Made by a program: the position numbers and the translations under genes. From NCBI GenBank assembly GCA_913043205.1, contig CAJWLF010000010.1:1-64000 (forward strand): a stretch of DNA of 64,000 nucleotides. Direction: 5' to 3'. Numbering within the stretch: the stretch's first letter is position 1; each line of letters begins with the position of its first letter. A model generated the notes under the pieces. The model was not told the DNA's origin. It did no database searches and was given only the letters and a program-made list of their open reading frames with translations. The DNA is from an uncultured Chloroflexota bacterium (GTDB lineage: Bacteria > Chloroflexota > UBA11872 > VXNJ01). This document shows, in pieces, positions 16,765 to 25,085 of the stretch.

Positions 16765-17841
16765 ATGAATAAGAAGCGAACATTAGTACGAAGGCGATCT
16801 GTATTGGCAGCGGCGGGAGGTACTGTAGCGACATTAGCGATAGTGGCTTGTGGCGAAGAAGCAGCGAATCCTGATGAGCTAAAGGTCCAAGAGGAAATTG
16901 CAGGGAAAGAAAGGTCAGGTGGAGGGCAATCAGCAGAGTTGTCAGGTGGAGCTCAGTATTCAACATCACCCACAGAGATGGTTGGACCTATAGGTATAGG
17001 ACAAAATGACGAACGCAAGTTCATTTATGTTACAGACAGCAACAGTAACATGTTTGAATTTACAAAAGACGGTGTCCTGAATTACTGGTCAAATGGAGGG
17101 GAAACTACAGAGGAGGGCCAGTTCAGTGGCCCTACAGACATCACCCAGGACCGTGCACGCCAACTTTGGATTGCAGATAGTGGTAATTCCAGAATCCAGA
17201 AGATGAATTTCTACCTAGGTAGCCCGGAGGGATACCTTCCGAAGCCAGACATTTGGGGAGACAGCACCATGTTTGATGGGCTGGAACAGCTACGAGGTAG
17301 CGGAGACGGCGTGCCTTTCATGATCGACAAGAAAGGAACCCGTCTAAGAACCTTTGATGTCGACAAAAAGCCTGTTAGCGAATTAACCACCGAAGATGAG
17401 GGAGCTCTGTGGAAAGGTGTCTGCGTAATTCCTATCTCCGGAGAAACCTTCGTACTTTCGTGGGCTCCAGCAGCTAAAGCCGCTCGCCTATATGCCGCCC
17501 CAAGAAAACGAGGTACTAAGGCAGATATAGAACTAGAAAAGCTTGCTGACCTGGAGGGATGCCCGGAACCAGGCCGAATGTCAGTGGACCGGTCTGATAA
17601 TTATTTTGTGGTTATCCCATCAACGGACGAAATACACAGATACGGCATTGATGGAAAACTCATAACTAAATGGGGCGGGACTGGATCTGGTCCAGGCCAA
17701 TTTTCCGGAGCTACTGGTATCCAAGCCGGAGTAGAGGGAGTCTATGTTGCAGACACTGGCAACAACAGAATCCAATACTTCGACATCGAAGGCACCTTTA
17801 TTTCTGAATGGGGTGGTGCCGGAACCGGTAGTGCTTCCTAA
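16765..17841 (+). CDS. NHL-repeat beta-propeller lipoprotein, Tat-exported
   Basis: A 358-residue protein starting at ATG 16765 with GGAAG 6 nt upstream; an upstream ATG at 16702 would add 21 residues ahead of the signal. RRRSVLAAAGG (9-19) is a Tat-like motif, followed by a hydrophobic stretch and the lipobox IVAC (Cys29). A Glu/Gly-rich linker precedes NHL propeller blades: RKFIYVTDSNSNMFEF, RQLWIADSGNSRIQKM and GVYVADTGNNRIQYFDIEGTF. The NHL fold binds proteins or ligands outside the membrane; no enzymatic residues are evident. It is transcribed divergently from the sugar importer and may be co-regulated with it. Confidence 0.85.
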   Translation: MNKKRTLVRRRSVLAAAGGTVATLAIVACGEEAANPDELKVQEEIAGKERSGGGQSAELSGGAQYSTSPTEMVGPIGIGQNDERKFIYVTDSNSNMFEFTKDGVLNYWSNGGETTEEGQFSGPTDITQDRARQLWIADSGNSRIQKMNFYLGSPEGYLPKPDIWGDSTMFDGLEQLRGSGDGVPFMIDKKGTRLRTFDVDKKPVSELTTEDEGALWKGVCVIPISGETFVLSWAPAAKAARLYAAPRKRGTKADIELEKLADLEGCPEPGRMSVDRSDNYFVVIPSTDEIHRYGIDGKLITKWGGTGSGPGQFSGATGIQAGVEGVYVADTGNNRIQYFDIEGTFISEWGGAGTGSAS

Positions 17842-17848
17842 CGCAAAC

Positions 17849-17876
17849 GTTCTATCGAACCTAAGTTCATAGGAAC
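17849..17876 (+). other. small inverted repeat after the NHL gene
   Basis: GTTC-TAT...ATAG-GAAC encloses GAAC-CTAA-GTTC, a nested hairpin 7 nt after the stop codon. No U-run follows, so terminator function is doubtful. The rest of 17877-18087 shows nothing I recognise. Confidence 0.3.
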
Positions 17877-18087
17877 GGGATACATCAAATGGTTAAAGCT
17901 TCTATCAGGCTTGTTGTTAGGCCGCAAATCGGGGCCGTGCTTACCTATGCACGCTTATGTGTGTGATCCGAATAGTTTAGCGCAGTGAGTAGACGGGCGA
18001 TTTATTATGTCTACTTGCCTTAGAATGCATTGGTCATTTGAAAGAATGCTATTGTTTTGCATCGATTCTCTGCGAGAGGGGCTTTGA

Positions 18088-19398
18088 TTGTCTACCCTAG
18101 AACTTTTCCCTTTAGGTACCGTGCGAGGTGACGACGGGGCATTAGTGATCGATGGTGCTTCAGTGACGGACCTTGTAAAACAATTCGGAACACCGCTATA
18201 CGTCTACTCGGAAAACACATTACGAGCATCATGTCGTGCGTACACACAGCCCATTAGCGAGTTGTATCCGGATTCAACCGTGATGTTCGCAGCAAAATCG
18301 TATTTAGACCCTACAATTGCCTCTATAGTGGGTGAAGAGGGGCTGGGAGTGGAAACTGTAAGTGGATCCGAAATGCAGACTGTGCATCGTGCAGGAATAT
18401 CACCAGAACTAATCACACTGCATGGCAACAACAAGCTCATTGACGAAATAGATCAAGCTGTAGATCTCGGAATAGGCCACTTAGTAGCCGATGGAATAGA
18501 TGATTTACAGTTAATTGCTGAACGAGCGCAAAGATCAAACACTATCGCTAACGTTCTTCTTCGATTGACTCCAGGGATATCTGCCCATACTCATGAATAC
18601 ATACGCACAGGGGAAATCGACTCGAAATTCGGTATCCCTATTGCTAATGGACAGGCCGCAGACGCCGTCCGACTGGCACTCAGCTTACCCGGAGTCAAGT
18701 TAGTTGGCTATCACGCCCATATTGGATCGCAGATCTTTGACGTCAATCCATTTAAAGGCAACATTAAAGCCCTCATCGATTTCACAATACAGATGGAAGC
18801 CGATACCGGATATTTTCCGGAAGCTATTTCGCCTGGTGGAGGAGCGGGTGTACGCTACGAGGAGCAAGATTCTGGACTGAGCCCTGAATCACTCGTAAAA
18901 GAGATTGCTCAGAGCCTAATCGACTATCTACCAGATACACGCAGACCACATCTAATATTGGAACCTGGCCGTTCCATAATTGCCCGGTCAGGTGTTGCGG
19001 TGTACACAGTAGGAACTATCAAGCGAATCCCTGAAGTGAGGACTTATGTGGCAGTAGATGGTGGAATGGCTGACAACATTAGACCGGCCCTTTACGGCGC
19101 TAATTACACGGTTGTTTTAGCAAATAGAAATAGCACTGGCCCCACCGAGACTGTATCAGTCGCTGGACGCTATTGTGAGTCCGGAGACATTTTATTCAAT
19201 AACGTTACTTTGCCTGAACTTAACCGGGGAGACTTACTCGCTTCAGCTACTTCAGGCGCATATGGAATGTCTATGGCCAGCAACTACAATATGGCTTTGC
19301 GTCCTGCTGTAGTTATGATCGATAAAGGCAGAGCCCGCCTAACAAGACGTCGAGAAACCATACAGGACATTTGGAATGTGTTCCCTAACCAATACTGA
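18088..19398 (+). CDS. lysA: diaminopimelate decarboxylase
   Basis: A 436-residue fold-III PLP decarboxylase that converts meso-diaminopimelate to lysine, the last step of lysine synthesis. The PLP Lys is K70 in MFAAKSYLDP. HIGSQI (about 212-217), SPGGGAGVRY, LILEPGRSIIARSG, RYCESGDIL (Cys/Glu supplied across the dimer) and the GAYGMSMASNYN active-site stretch all match the family. Length is normal for LysA. The start is TTG at 18088 with GAGAGGGG upstream; no ATG is available nearby. It ends 8 nt from the converging cytochrome operon. It appears to be a single-gene unit. Confidence 0.95.
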   Translation: MSTLELFPLGTVRGDDGALVIDGASVTDLVKQFGTPLYVYSENTLRASCRAYTQPISELYPDSTVMFAAKSYLDPTIASIVGEEGLGVETVSGSEMQTVHRAGISPELITLHGNNKLIDEIDQAVDLGIGHLVADGIDDLQLIAERAQRSNTIANVLLRLTPGISAHTHEYIRTGEIDSKFGIPIANGQAADAVRLALSLPGVKLVGYHAHIGSQIFDVNPFKGNIKALIDFTIQMEADTGYFPEAISPGGGAGVRYEEQDSGLSPESLVKEIAQSLIDYLPDTRRPHLILEPGRSIIARSGVAVYTVGTIKRIPEVRTYVAVDGGMADNIRPALYGANYTVVLANRNSTGPTETVSVAGRYCESGDILFNNVTLPELNRGDLLASATSGAYGMSMASNYNMALRPAVVMIDKGRARLTRRRETIQDIWNVFPNQY

Positions 19399-19406
19399 CG
19401 AAACAC

Positions 19407-19925
19407 TCACTTCAGAGTTAACAGCCAATTGGATAGCACAGTCACCTCGTCTTCGGAGAGGCCAAGATTAGGCATCAAGGTACCTGGCTTGACGGACGGA
19501 GGATCTAGTAGCCACTCACGTAAATTGTCCCCATTCATTTCAAGACTATCAGCAATTTGAGATCTGCCACCTAACCCGGTTAAGTTAGGCCCTGTCTCCC
19601 CAACCGCACCAGCAACGCCTGACACAACATGACATCCCCCACAACCCTTCTCAATAAACAAAGCAACAGCCTTCTGAGACTCATCGTTTGTGGATAATTC
19701 CGCCACATCATTGGTGGAGACCTCAACCACCTTCGATCCTGACACTAACACGCCCAGGTCCATTGCCTGAGGGCTCTGCGTGGGCAACGATGCATATGCG
19801 CGGTACTTATGGCTTGCATCACTCATACGACCTTCTTCAAAGATCCATAGCACAGCAAGTACAAAAACTATCGTAATCCCTACAGTTGACGCTATGAATA
19901 TTTGAATTTCTATTCTGTTAGGCAT
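19407..19925 (-). CDS. membrane-anchored mono-haem cytochrome c of the Rieske/cytochrome b operon
   Basis: A 172-residue protein from ATG 19925. One N-terminal membrane anchor (about 9-29) is followed by a 60-residue linker and a class-I cytochrome c domain with C95-G-G-C98-H99 and TLMPNLGLS, whose Met151 is the likely sixth haem ligand. GTG at 19958 is a weaker alternative start. The ATG overlaps the Rieske stop (ATGCCTAA), so the two are translationally coupled. As last gene of the operon it probably accepts electrons from the Rieske centre and passes them to a terminal oxidase or soluble carrier. Confidence 0.88.
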   Translation of the reverse strand: MPNRIEIQIFIASTVGITIVFVLAVLWIFEEGRMSDASHKYRAYASLPTQSPQAMDLGVLVSGSKVVEVSTNDVAELSTNDESQKAVALFIEKGCGGCHVVSGVAGAVGETGPNLTGLGGRSQIADSLEMNGDNLREWLLDPPSVKPGTLMPNLGLSEDEVTVLSNWLLTLK

Positions 19926-20418
19926 ACGGGTAAACCTGGGTCGGAGCGAATATCTCACGCTTTTCTATACTATTTATGTCTGTCCTGACTTCTAAAGCGC
20001 CACCCCTTACACGCATTTTGTGAACAGCTAAAGGCCTAGGGGCCGGGCCGGCGAGATTAACACCTCGATTGTCGTAAATCGAACCGTGGCACGGACACTC
20101 AAATCGCTCAGTATCAGGATTGAACGGCACTTTACAACGCAAATGCGAGCACCTTTGGCTTAAAGCCATAAATCCATCATCATACCTAGCAACATACACC
20201 TCCTGCTCAGCAAAGAATCTAACGTCGCCAATCTGATAATCCGACGGCAATCCAACAGCAGTCCACTCCTCATCCGCCTTTGCTGCATTAGGCCACAGAT
20301 ACCGAGCAATAGCAGCCAATGAAACTAATGGGCCAAGACCAAATATCACACTAGAAAACATGCCTCTGAACAATGATCTTCTAGCTATCTGGGATAACGG
20401 GGACTTACTAGCTGGCAT
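19918..20418 (-). CDS. Rieske 2Fe-2S protein of a cytochrome bc-type complex
   Basis: A 166-residue Rieske subunit. The N-terminus has a Tat-like ARRSLFRGM (12-20) and one uncleaved membrane anchor (about 21-42). The cluster-binding boxes are C90-S-H92-L-R-C95 and C108-P-C110-H111-G-S, giving the two Cys and two His ligands plus the disulfide pair. GPAPRPLAVHKM follows, the conserved Pro loop. It lies 44 nt downstream of the cytochrome b C-terminal subunit and overlaps the cytochrome c gene. It moves the first quinol electron from the b subunit to the cytochrome c. Confidence 0.93.
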   Translation of the reverse strand: MPASKSPLSQIARRSLFRGMFSSVIFGLGPLVSLAAIARYLWPNAAKADEEWTAVGLPSDYQIGDVRFFAEQEVYVARYDDGFMALSQRCSHLRCKVPFNPDTERFECPCHGSIYDNRGVNLAGPAPRPLAVHKMRVRGGALEVRTDINSIEKREIFAPTQVYPYA

Positions 20419-20462
20419 AGTTGTTCACAATTTTCCAATTACCCCTTAAAAACATCATAGAT

Positions 20463-21335
20463 TTACTGAGGTTTTTGAATCTGACTAGGAACATCCCATG
20501 GAGCGTAAATCTCCATAGAAGGACCTCGCATAAACGTGCCAACAAACCCTAAAACAAGCAAGGTAACTACAGATGCCGTAAACAAGGCCATCACTATTTC
20601 TCTTGAGGAGGCCTGCATCGTTTTCCTGACCAAGATAGCAAGCACACCAAACAAAATTAGCAAGAGCGTCAGCGGAAGAACACCTTCCCAAATCAAGGCC
20701 GACCATTCTGCCAAACTCAGAAACCCAAAAAACAATATATGTTCTGGCCAACCGGATGGAGTCACGCCACCAGACAACTTAGTAAAATTCAGCGCGTCAT
20801 TTATTGCTGGAAACAAACTCCCATCGTAATTAAAAAGCTGAAAGGTACACCAGAACACTGTCACTGAGACCGCAGAAGCCACAGTCACTTTTGCCCCAGA
20901 TAATCCACCAAACCATCTGCCAGGTGAGTCAGTAGATCGGTCAACAAATGGAACCAGCACCCATCCCAGAAGAATCAGAGAAGGTAATATGACCCCTCCT
21001 ACAACAGGATTTACATGGATCAACAATTCTTGTACATTCGCAAAAAACCACGGTACCTTTGCCGGGTTTGGGGGAACAGAAGTATCAGCAGGTATACCCA
21101 ACTGGGGTTCGGCGACGGCTGAGACTAACACCACTACCAAAACCACCAGCAAAGCTAAGATAATCTCGGTCAGTAGTACACCGGGCCACGCCATAACCGT
21201 ACCCACACTTGTCGGACGCGTTCTCGCTGAATCCGAATCCGCCCCCTTTGCTAAAGCCATCAGCCCATAAGACTTAGAATCTTTCGATGCAAAGGCACCA
21301 TCCACTCTACCAAGCTTTTCAAAATCATTTTTCAT
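20463..21335 (-). CDS. cytochrome b C-terminal subunit (subunit IV/PetD-like)
   Basis: A 290-residue membrane protein with about 50 soluble residues first, then membrane segments near 51-75, 110-130, 150-170, 203-235 and 247-267. PPNPAKVPWFFANVQELL (88-105) corresponds to the quinol-site segment that reads PEWY in bc1/b6f and PDWY in some bacteria. Here the position of the Glu/Asp is Pro95. The C-terminal GTFMRGPSMEIYAPW is also a family feature. The gene begins 3 nt after the stop of the N-terminal cytochrome b gene, so the two form a split cytochrome b as in b6f. Extra N-terminal residues have no clear function. Confidence 0.8.
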   Translation of the reverse strand: MKNDFEKLGRVDGAFASKDSKSYGLMALAKGADSDSARTRPTSVGTVMAWPGVLLTEIILALLVVLVVVLVSAVAEPQLGIPADTSVPPNPAKVPWFFANVQELLIHVNPVVGGVILPSLILLGWVLVPFVDRSTDSPGRWFGGLSGAKVTVASAVSVTVFWCTFQLFNYDGSLFPAINDALNFTKLSGGVTPSGWPEHILFFGFLSLAEWSALIWEGVLPLTLLLILFGVLAILVRKTMQASSREIVMALFTASVVTLLVLGFVGTFMRGPSMEIYAPWDVPSQIQKPQ

Positions 21336-21338
21336 ACT

Positions 21339-22094
21339 TTAAAACCTAGCCTTTGTAGACGGCAATTCCAAATCGTCCGGACCGGACGCTAACCCTCCAT
21401 CTCGTCGCACCCGCCAAAGATGCATACCAGTTAAAACGAGTAATAATCCAGGAGTCACAACAAAGTGCAATACGTAAAAGCGAGTTAGCGTAGCCTGCCC
21501 CACCTCATTACCACCAATGATGAGTGTACGAATGTGCTCTCCAAAAATAGGTCCTTGAGCCAGCACTTCGGCCCCCACCGCCACTGCCCAATAGGCATTT
21601 TGATCCCATGGAAGCACATACCCTGTAAATACCATAAGAAGGGTCACCATCAACATAACCATGCCTATAACCCAGTTACCTCGACGAGGCTTGCGATAAG
21701 CACCTGTGTAAAACACACGTAACATGTGTAAAAAAGCAAATAGCACAAGCCCATGGCCAGACCATGTATGAAGATTGATTATTAATGCACCAAACGCCAC
21801 GTCCGTCTGTAAAGCCAACATGCTGGCGTACGCTTTGTCCACACTAGGGATATAGTTGAACATCAGCAAAACACCGCTGACCAAGTACAAGACAAACAGG
21901 TACAGGGTTATTAACCCTAAACCGAAAGTATAATTCCATTTGAGACTACGCTTTCGGACACGCACGGAATGGACCGTCAAGAATGCGCTAGCAAATATTG
22001 CCTTAGCACGGTCAGTAAAATTGTCCGGATATCCTTGTCTAAGGACCGCCCTCAATGCTCTATCAGTAGGTGTGATCGGGGAACGTGGCGCCAT
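21339..22094 (-). CDS. cytochrome b N-terminal subunit, b6-type
   Basis: A 251-residue four-helix cytochrome b. The two b haems are ligated by H109/H210 and H123/H225 (NLHTWSGHG, FLHMLRVFYTG, FYVLHFVVTPG and TGMHLWRVRR). The 15-residue interval between H210 and H225 is the b6f spacing rather than the 14 of mitochondrial bc1. RGNWVIGMVM and TGYVLPWDQNAYWA are typical quinol-site stretches. Starts with ATG one base after the stop of the FeS flavoprotein gene. It is the core of a menaquinol-type oxidising complex. Confidence 0.93.
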   Translation of the reverse strand: MAPRSPITPTDRALRAVLRQGYPDNFTDRAKAIFASAFLTVHSVRVRKRSLKWNYTFGLGLITLYLFVLYLVSGVLLMFNYIPSVDKAYASMLALQTDVAFGALIINLHTWSGHGLVLFAFLHMLRVFYTGAYRKPRRGNWVIGMVMLMVTLLMVFTGYVLPWDQNAYWAVAVGAEVLAQGPIFGEHIRTLIIGGNEVGQATLTRFYVLHFVVTPGLLLVLTGMHLWRVRRDGGLASGPDDLELPSTKARF

Positions 22095-22095
22095 C

Positions 22096-23943
22096 TTAAT
22101 CCAAAACCATAGTTTCTAGTTCAATACTCTCACAAAACGAGAACCACTCCATATTTATAGCATCGGTTGGGCATGCCATCGCACATAAACCGCATCGAGT
22201 GCAAATATCCTCATCCTTAATTATCAAAGCCGATCCTCCTGCATCATCTTGTGATCGCTGACGAAAATGGTCAAGAGGCTCTCCGTAGTGTGAAAGCACC
22301 AACGAATCCACGTCTACTCCCTTGACTTCACCAGCACCCACGATATTAAGGCAGAGGTAAGGGCAAACGTCCACACACTCCCCACAATTTATACATGAAT
22401 GACTATCAAATACGGTGTTTACATTACATTTCAAACATCTAGCTGCCTCGTTACAAGCGTCATCTTCAGAGTAACCAATCTCCACAACATCCCCAGACAC
22501 TCTGAATTCAGGATCTAGAACATCGGGAGCTATTTTCGGAGCAGTCAAATATCCTGGCACCTGATAGTCGTCAGGATTCATTGCCAGCATCTGCCCAACC
22601 CGCTTAATCCCTATCGACCTGCCCTGCACAGTACTCTCCAAGCCACAAGCAGCTATATGACCACTAGCGACCGCATCGATGATTGAAGATCGGCCAGTAG
22701 CAGCTTGGCCCGCAGCAAACACCCTGTCCATTTCTGTAGCCCCAGTGGCTTGGTCAATATTCAGCACCCCTTTTTCCCTTGGCAAATCGATCGAAATATC
22801 ACTAGGAGCCGATCCCACTGAAACAACTAATGTGTCCGAGTAAATACTAGCTTCTTGATCAGAATTGTTTCGAGAAACTATATTCACCCCAGTCAAGGTA
22901 CCAGCATCACTGTCTATGGATTGGAATTCCCACCCCAGATAGATAGAAACCCCTTCTAACTTTGCTTGCTGTATTTCAAACTTTGACACGTCAATCTGGT
23001 TGGCAACTAGCCGAACGTTGATGGCATTTCCTTGCTGCATTTGCAAACGAACCGCGGCTCGAGCTGCATCTATTGCGTCTTGAGCGCCTCCAACCACAGT
23101 CACAGAATCCCCTATTCCCTCACCAACATCACCGTTCCAATGATCTAATAAGTCGTAGGAGCAAATTACCCCTTTAACATCATGTGGGACTTCTTGTTTC
23201 AATTTGCGCCCCCCCATCCCTACTGCTATTAGCAAATACTCAAATTCACCCAGCAGACTATCGACCGTAACATCCACCCCAAGTCGGACACCGTACCTAA
23301 TTTCAACTCCTGGCATTTCTAGAATCGAGTAGCATTCCTTCATAACGTCTTCCGCATTAAGCCGATAGCTAGGAATCATACGTGCCATGGTCCCACCGGG
23401 AGCCGAATGAGCCTCAAGGATAGTCACATTGTGACCCAACAACGCCAAATCATGTGCTGCAGTAAGTCCTGCTGGTCCAGCACCAACAACCCCAATCCTT
23501 GCGCCACTCTTGCGTTCAACTCCATAACGATTCACATAATCGAGGAGGGCTGCAACAGAAAATGCAGTATGCGAATTTTCGGGAGCATTAAGTTTTCCCC
23601 CCAATTCAAAAGGATCCTGCTGATCAGGGAATTTATCATTAATGAATTTCTTCAAATTCTTTATTTCAATTGGAGCATCCACATTCCCTCTGCGACATGA
23701 ATCCTCGCAAGGGGCGTAGCACGCAGTGCCACACACAGATGAGAAAGGATTCGGCTGTCTCGATATCAACCATGCATCCCTATAATCTCCACGCTGCACT
23801 GCAGTGACAGCCCCTCTGGCGTCAGTCTGCACCGGACACCCTGAGGAACAAGTCACATTATTGCGATAATATTCCAGACCGGGCACCTCTAAGGAATAGC
23901 GTTGCCCAACGGCCAGATTAAATTCTTGCGGAGTAACCGCCAT
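22096..23943 (-). CDS. NAD(P)-binding FeS flavoprotein (GltD-like with C-terminal ferredoxin domain)
   Basis: A 615-residue protein from ATG 23943; a TTG at 23955 is the alternative, but its GGAG site is only 2 nt away (14 nt for ATG). The N-terminal Cys region (VTCSSGCP...VCGTACYAPCEDSC) resembles the FeS domain of glutamate synthase small subunits. It is followed by GVVGAGPAGL for FAD, a second Rossmann motif (VTVVGGAQDAIDAAR) for NAD(P)H, and C-terminal 4Fe-4S motifs CINCGECVDVCP and CTRCGLCAMACP. It leads the cytochrome b operon with a 1-nt gap to the next gene. It probably links NAD(P)H or a ferredoxin to the quinone/cytochrome b complex. Confidence 0.88.
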   Translation of the reverse strand: MAVTPQEFNLAVGQRYSLEVPGLEYYRNNVTCSSGCPVQTDARGAVTAVQRGDYRDAWLISRQPNPFSSVCGTACYAPCEDSCRRGNVDAPIEIKNLKKFINDKFPDQQDPFELGGKLNAPENSHTAFSVAALLDYVNRYGVERKSGARIGVVGAGPAGLTAAHDLALLGHNVTILEAHSAPGGTMARMIPSYRLNAEDVMKECYSILEMPGVEIRYGVRLGVDVTVDSLLGEFEYLLIAVGMGGRKLKQEVPHDVKGVICSYDLLDHWNGDVGEGIGDSVTVVGGAQDAIDAARAAVRLQMQQGNAINVRLVANQIDVSKFEIQQAKLEGVSIYLGWEFQSIDSDAGTLTGVNIVSRNNSDQEASIYSDTLVVSVGSAPSDISIDLPREKGVLNIDQATGATEMDRVFAAGQAATGRSSIIDAVASGHIAACGLESTVQGRSIGIKRVGQMLAMNPDDYQVPGYLTAPKIAPDVLDPEFRVSGDVVEIGYSEDDACNEAARCLKCNVNTVFDSHSCINCGECVDVCPYLCLNIVGAGEVKGVDVDSLVLSHYGEPLDHFRQRSQDDAGGSALIIKDEDICTRCGLCAMACPTDAINMEWFSFCESIELETMVLD

Positions 23944-24035
23944 AAAGCCGATCAAATCTCCTAATGAAATTGGGGACGGAAAGCCGATGGAATTCTATAT
24001 CGTAGCCATCCCACTAGGCAAAAGAATACGCCGGC

Positions 24036-24050
24036 AATGGTATAACCATT
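24036..24050. promoter_or_regulatory. palindromic operator-like site
   Basis: AATGGT-ATA-ACCATT is a perfect 6+6 inverted repeat between two divergent genes (starts at 23943 and 24198). It could be a repressor site. The regulator is unknown, and a repeat of this size may be chance. Confidence 0.25.
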
Positions 24051-24197
24051 ACTGTCATTCCAAATAAACACCAACGGACATCTGTATGTAGGGCCCCATA
24101 AATTACGCCGAACAAACTACCAACAATTATTGATTATCTTTGCATAATATACAACGGTGATCGCAATAGCCATTGTTTAAATCCGGAGGACTTTCGT

Positions 24198-25085
24198 ATG
24201 AAAACGACTTTTATACTTGCTATCGTTTCCCTCGTATGGCTGGTGCACAGAAGAGTGTTCAGTGCCTGGAGATCACTTCAAGCCCCAGTCCCTACTGAAT
24301 CTCTAGTGACTAATGGACAAACCACGACAATAAATGGCCTATCCATTCACTTCAGAGAGGTCGGTTCTGGCGATCCTATAGTTTTGACACGCTGGCCATT
24401 TGGTTCGACAAGCGGGTGGTCAGCACTTGCAGACGAATTGAGCAAGAATTACCGAGTTATTAGCGTTGACTTACCCGGAGTCGGCCTGTCTGCAAAGCCT
24501 ATCGGTGTATCTTATACACCAAAAATGCAAGGGCAACATTTGGCAAGTTTTATTGAAACAATGTGCCCCGAAGGAGCGCAGTTAGTGGGAGGAGGAATGG
24601 CATGGTCCGCGTGCCAAGAGGCGGCCCAGTATCGTCCGGACCATGTACTCAGTTTACTTGCGATTTCCCCTACATTGATACCTGCAGATTTTGCGAAAGG
24701 AACGGCTTTTATGGAGCGTATCATCTCAATAATCACTCAGAGCCAAATAGCCTCAAAACACTTATTATTCGCAGGTCAGTTGCCCTCAGGACCCAGCACC
24801 GACGCCACGCTCCGATCTTGGCAATCGGAGATCAAAACACCAGGGGCCCAACCCGCTTTGGCCTCAATGCTTCTTGAGCTTTCAAACCACATTCAGCCGA
24901 GTCAAGTAACTCTGCCAAGCAGCACCATAATTATAGGATCCAGAGACAAAATATTAGCCAATGACGAGCTCTTTAGAACATTATCAATAGGCGATGTTCA
25001 CTTACTCCCACACTGCGCCCATTTTCCTGAGATAGAAGACCCCATCCAAGTAGCAAAACTAATCAGTGCAACCAGATATCTTTAG
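24198..25085 (+). CDS. alpha/beta-hydrolase-fold protein lacking the nucleophile Ser
   Basis: A 295-residue protein with an N-terminal membrane segment (3-17) and an alpha/beta-hydrolase fold: SIHFREVGSGDPIVL, VISVDLPGVGLSAKP, a late Asp in GSRDKI (D250) and His in PHCAHFPEIEDP (H275). The nucleophile elbow that should read G-x-S-x-G is G131-G-G133-M-A135, so the Ser is Gly. The oxyanion His-Gly motif is replaced by RWPFGS. It is therefore likely not a classical esterase, and may be a scaffold or have a divergent activity. GGAGGA sits 7 nt before the ATG. Its 3' end overlaps gatD by 27 nt on the opposite strand. Confidence 0.82.
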   Translation: MKTTFILAIVSLVWLVHRRVFSAWRSLQAPVPTESLVTNGQTTTINGLSIHFREVGSGDPIVLTRWPFGSTSGWSALADELSKNYRVISVDLPGVGLSAKPIGVSYTPKMQGQHLASFIETMCPEGAQLVGGGMAWSACQEAAQYRPDHVLSLLAISPTLIPADFAKGTAFMERIISIITQSQIASKHLLFAGQLPSGPSTDATLRSWQSEIKTPGAQPALASMLLELSNHIQPSQVTLPSSTIIIGSRDKILANDELFRTLSIGDVHLLPHCAHFPEIEDPIQVAKLISATRYL

